A stretch of 64,000 bases of DNA from Marinobacterium jannaschii DSM 6295 (lineage in GTDB: Bacteria > Pseudomonadota > Gammaproteobacteria > Pseudomonadales > Balneatricaceae), in the NCBI RefSeq assembly GCF_000620085.1, contig NZ_KK211064.1, forward strand, positions 356,272 through 420,271, read 5' to 3'. The notes under the pieces were generated by a model. It had not been told where the DNA came from. It saw only the letters and a list, made by a program, of their open reading frames with translations, and did no database searches. Both the position numbers and the translations under genes were made by a program. Positions 63,396 through 64,000 of the stretch are shown here, one piece after another (within the stretch, counting starts at the first letter, position 1; each line of letters starts with the position of its first letter).

Positions 63396-64000
63396 CTAGA
63401 ACTGAAGGTTAAATTGCAGAGGGGTACCGTTTCGAATGATCTCGATCTGCACGGAATCCTGTTGTTGTAATGAAGCATAGACATCGGGCAGCTGCATATC
63501 GCTGACGGCGCGACCGTTAATACTGCTGATCAGATCGCCGGTTTGCAGGCCCAGCGCCTGGAACAGGCGACGATCCTGGCCGGAGTTAATGCTATAGCCC
63601 TGTAGCTTGCCGTTCTTCTGCACCGGACGGATATTCATGAAGCGGGTCAGCCTCAGCGGATTGGTTGCCAACGTCTGGCGGGCATCGCCGATCAGACGCC
63701 TGAAGCGTGATTCGTTCAGATCCACATCTCGGCTGGTTTCATCCGGACGGGCGGGCCTTGCGGTATTAATTCGGGACGGCTTGCGTGAACCTACCAGCGT
63801 CAGCCGTTCAGGCACGCCGTTGCGCAGCAGGATGGCATGGTCACTGGCAACAGAGACCAGCTGCAGCGACTGGTCCTTGTTCATAAATTCACCGACCAGA
63901 TAGGTGTTCTGCTTCGAGCCATTACGGACAATGGCTGCGCCTTTACTGCCGCCAATAACGCCGATCAGCTGTAAACGGGAACGCGAAGCTTGGGCTTGCT
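63396..64000 (-). CDS. gspC: Type II secretion protein GspC, 5' end outside window
   Basis: The reading frame continues without a stop to the window edge, giving the homology-region domain (LQLIGVIGGSKGAAIVRNG, NTYLVGEF) and a C-terminal PDZ domain (FQALGLQTGDLISSINGRAVSDMQL) that selects substrates and contacts GspD. An internal Met near 63884 is not the true start. First visible gene of the gspC-N operon, 9 bp before gspD. Confidence 0.92.
   Translation of the reverse strand, partial: QAQASRSRLQLIGVIGGSKGAAIVRNGSKQNTYLVGEFMNKDQSLQLVSVASDHAILLRNGVPERLTLVGSRKPSRINTARPARPDETSRDVDLNESRFRRLIGDARQTLATNPLRLTRFMNIRPVQKNGKLQGYSINSGQDRRLFQALGLQTGDLISSINGRAVSDMQLPDVYASLQQQDSVQIEIIRNGTPLQFNLQF

Overview
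The window looks like a chromosomal segment of a marine gammaproteobacterium, most like the Oceanospirillaceae or a Pseudomonas relative. This rests on the gene order ftsY-ftsE-ftsX-rpoH-thiS-thiG-trmB, the glnK-amtB / ubiK / comM / rep / cytochrome c5 neighbourhood, a complete C-to-N type II secretion operon, and several c-di-GMP signalling proteins. No species name can be read from the sequence.

Layout. 1-7.5 kb: divergent M16-like fragment, FtsY, the FtsEX division ABC complex, RpoH with an ornate 5' region, a DUF423 membrane protein, ThiS/ThiG and TrmB. 7.5-12.5 kb: an OmpA/TSP3 surface protein, an HdfR-type LysR regulator, and a CpxP/CpxR/CpxA-like envelope stress system with a perfect CpxR box and metal-binding-looking residues. 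12.5-15.1 kb: an AstD-like and an AstC-like protein, both intact reading frames but both lacking catalytic residues. 15.2-25.7 kb: three c-di-GMP-type proteins (one apparently active in both domains, one degenerate in both, one with only EAL intact) around a glnK-amtB-glnK ammonium cluster with a sigma-54 promoter and NtrC sites, then ubiK and comM. 25.9-28.5 kb: Rep helicase and cytochrome c5.

28.85-34.70 kb is a small genomic island in tRNA-Arg(CCG). It has 51-bp perfect att repeats, a truncated tyrosine integrase, repeated CTGGTCACA sites near both ends and in front of the integrase, and cargo that looks like defence: a membrane Mrr-type nuclease with a zinc ribbon, a HEPN-like protein, a zinc-ribbon protein of unknown function and two further unknowns. 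Just outside the right end are a third tRNA-end fragment and sixteen copies of a heptamer.

35.5-46.5 kb is an unusual signalling and surface block: a TPR plus beta-barrel Slam-like outer-membrane protein, a large secreted FecR-domain protein with duplicated C-terminal modules, a metallo-beta-lactamase-fold protein resembling class II cyclic-nucleotide phosphodiesterases, a GAF-GspE ATPase, a CHASE2 adenylate/guanylate cyclase and a GAF-HD-GYP protein. 47-53 kb: a CHASE-GGDEF-EAL protein, a MocR-type regulator with a clear operator-like repeat, and methylmalonate-semialdehyde dehydrogenase. 53.2-64 kb: type II secretion genes gspN back to gspC, all on the minus strand; gspC runs off the window.

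Strongest leads: the paired AstC/AstD pseudoenzymes, the tRNA-Arg island with its unknown cargo, and the Slam-like/FecR pair next to a candidate cyclic-nucleotide synthesis and degradation module. Functional claims rest on motif reading by eye; no database search was run.
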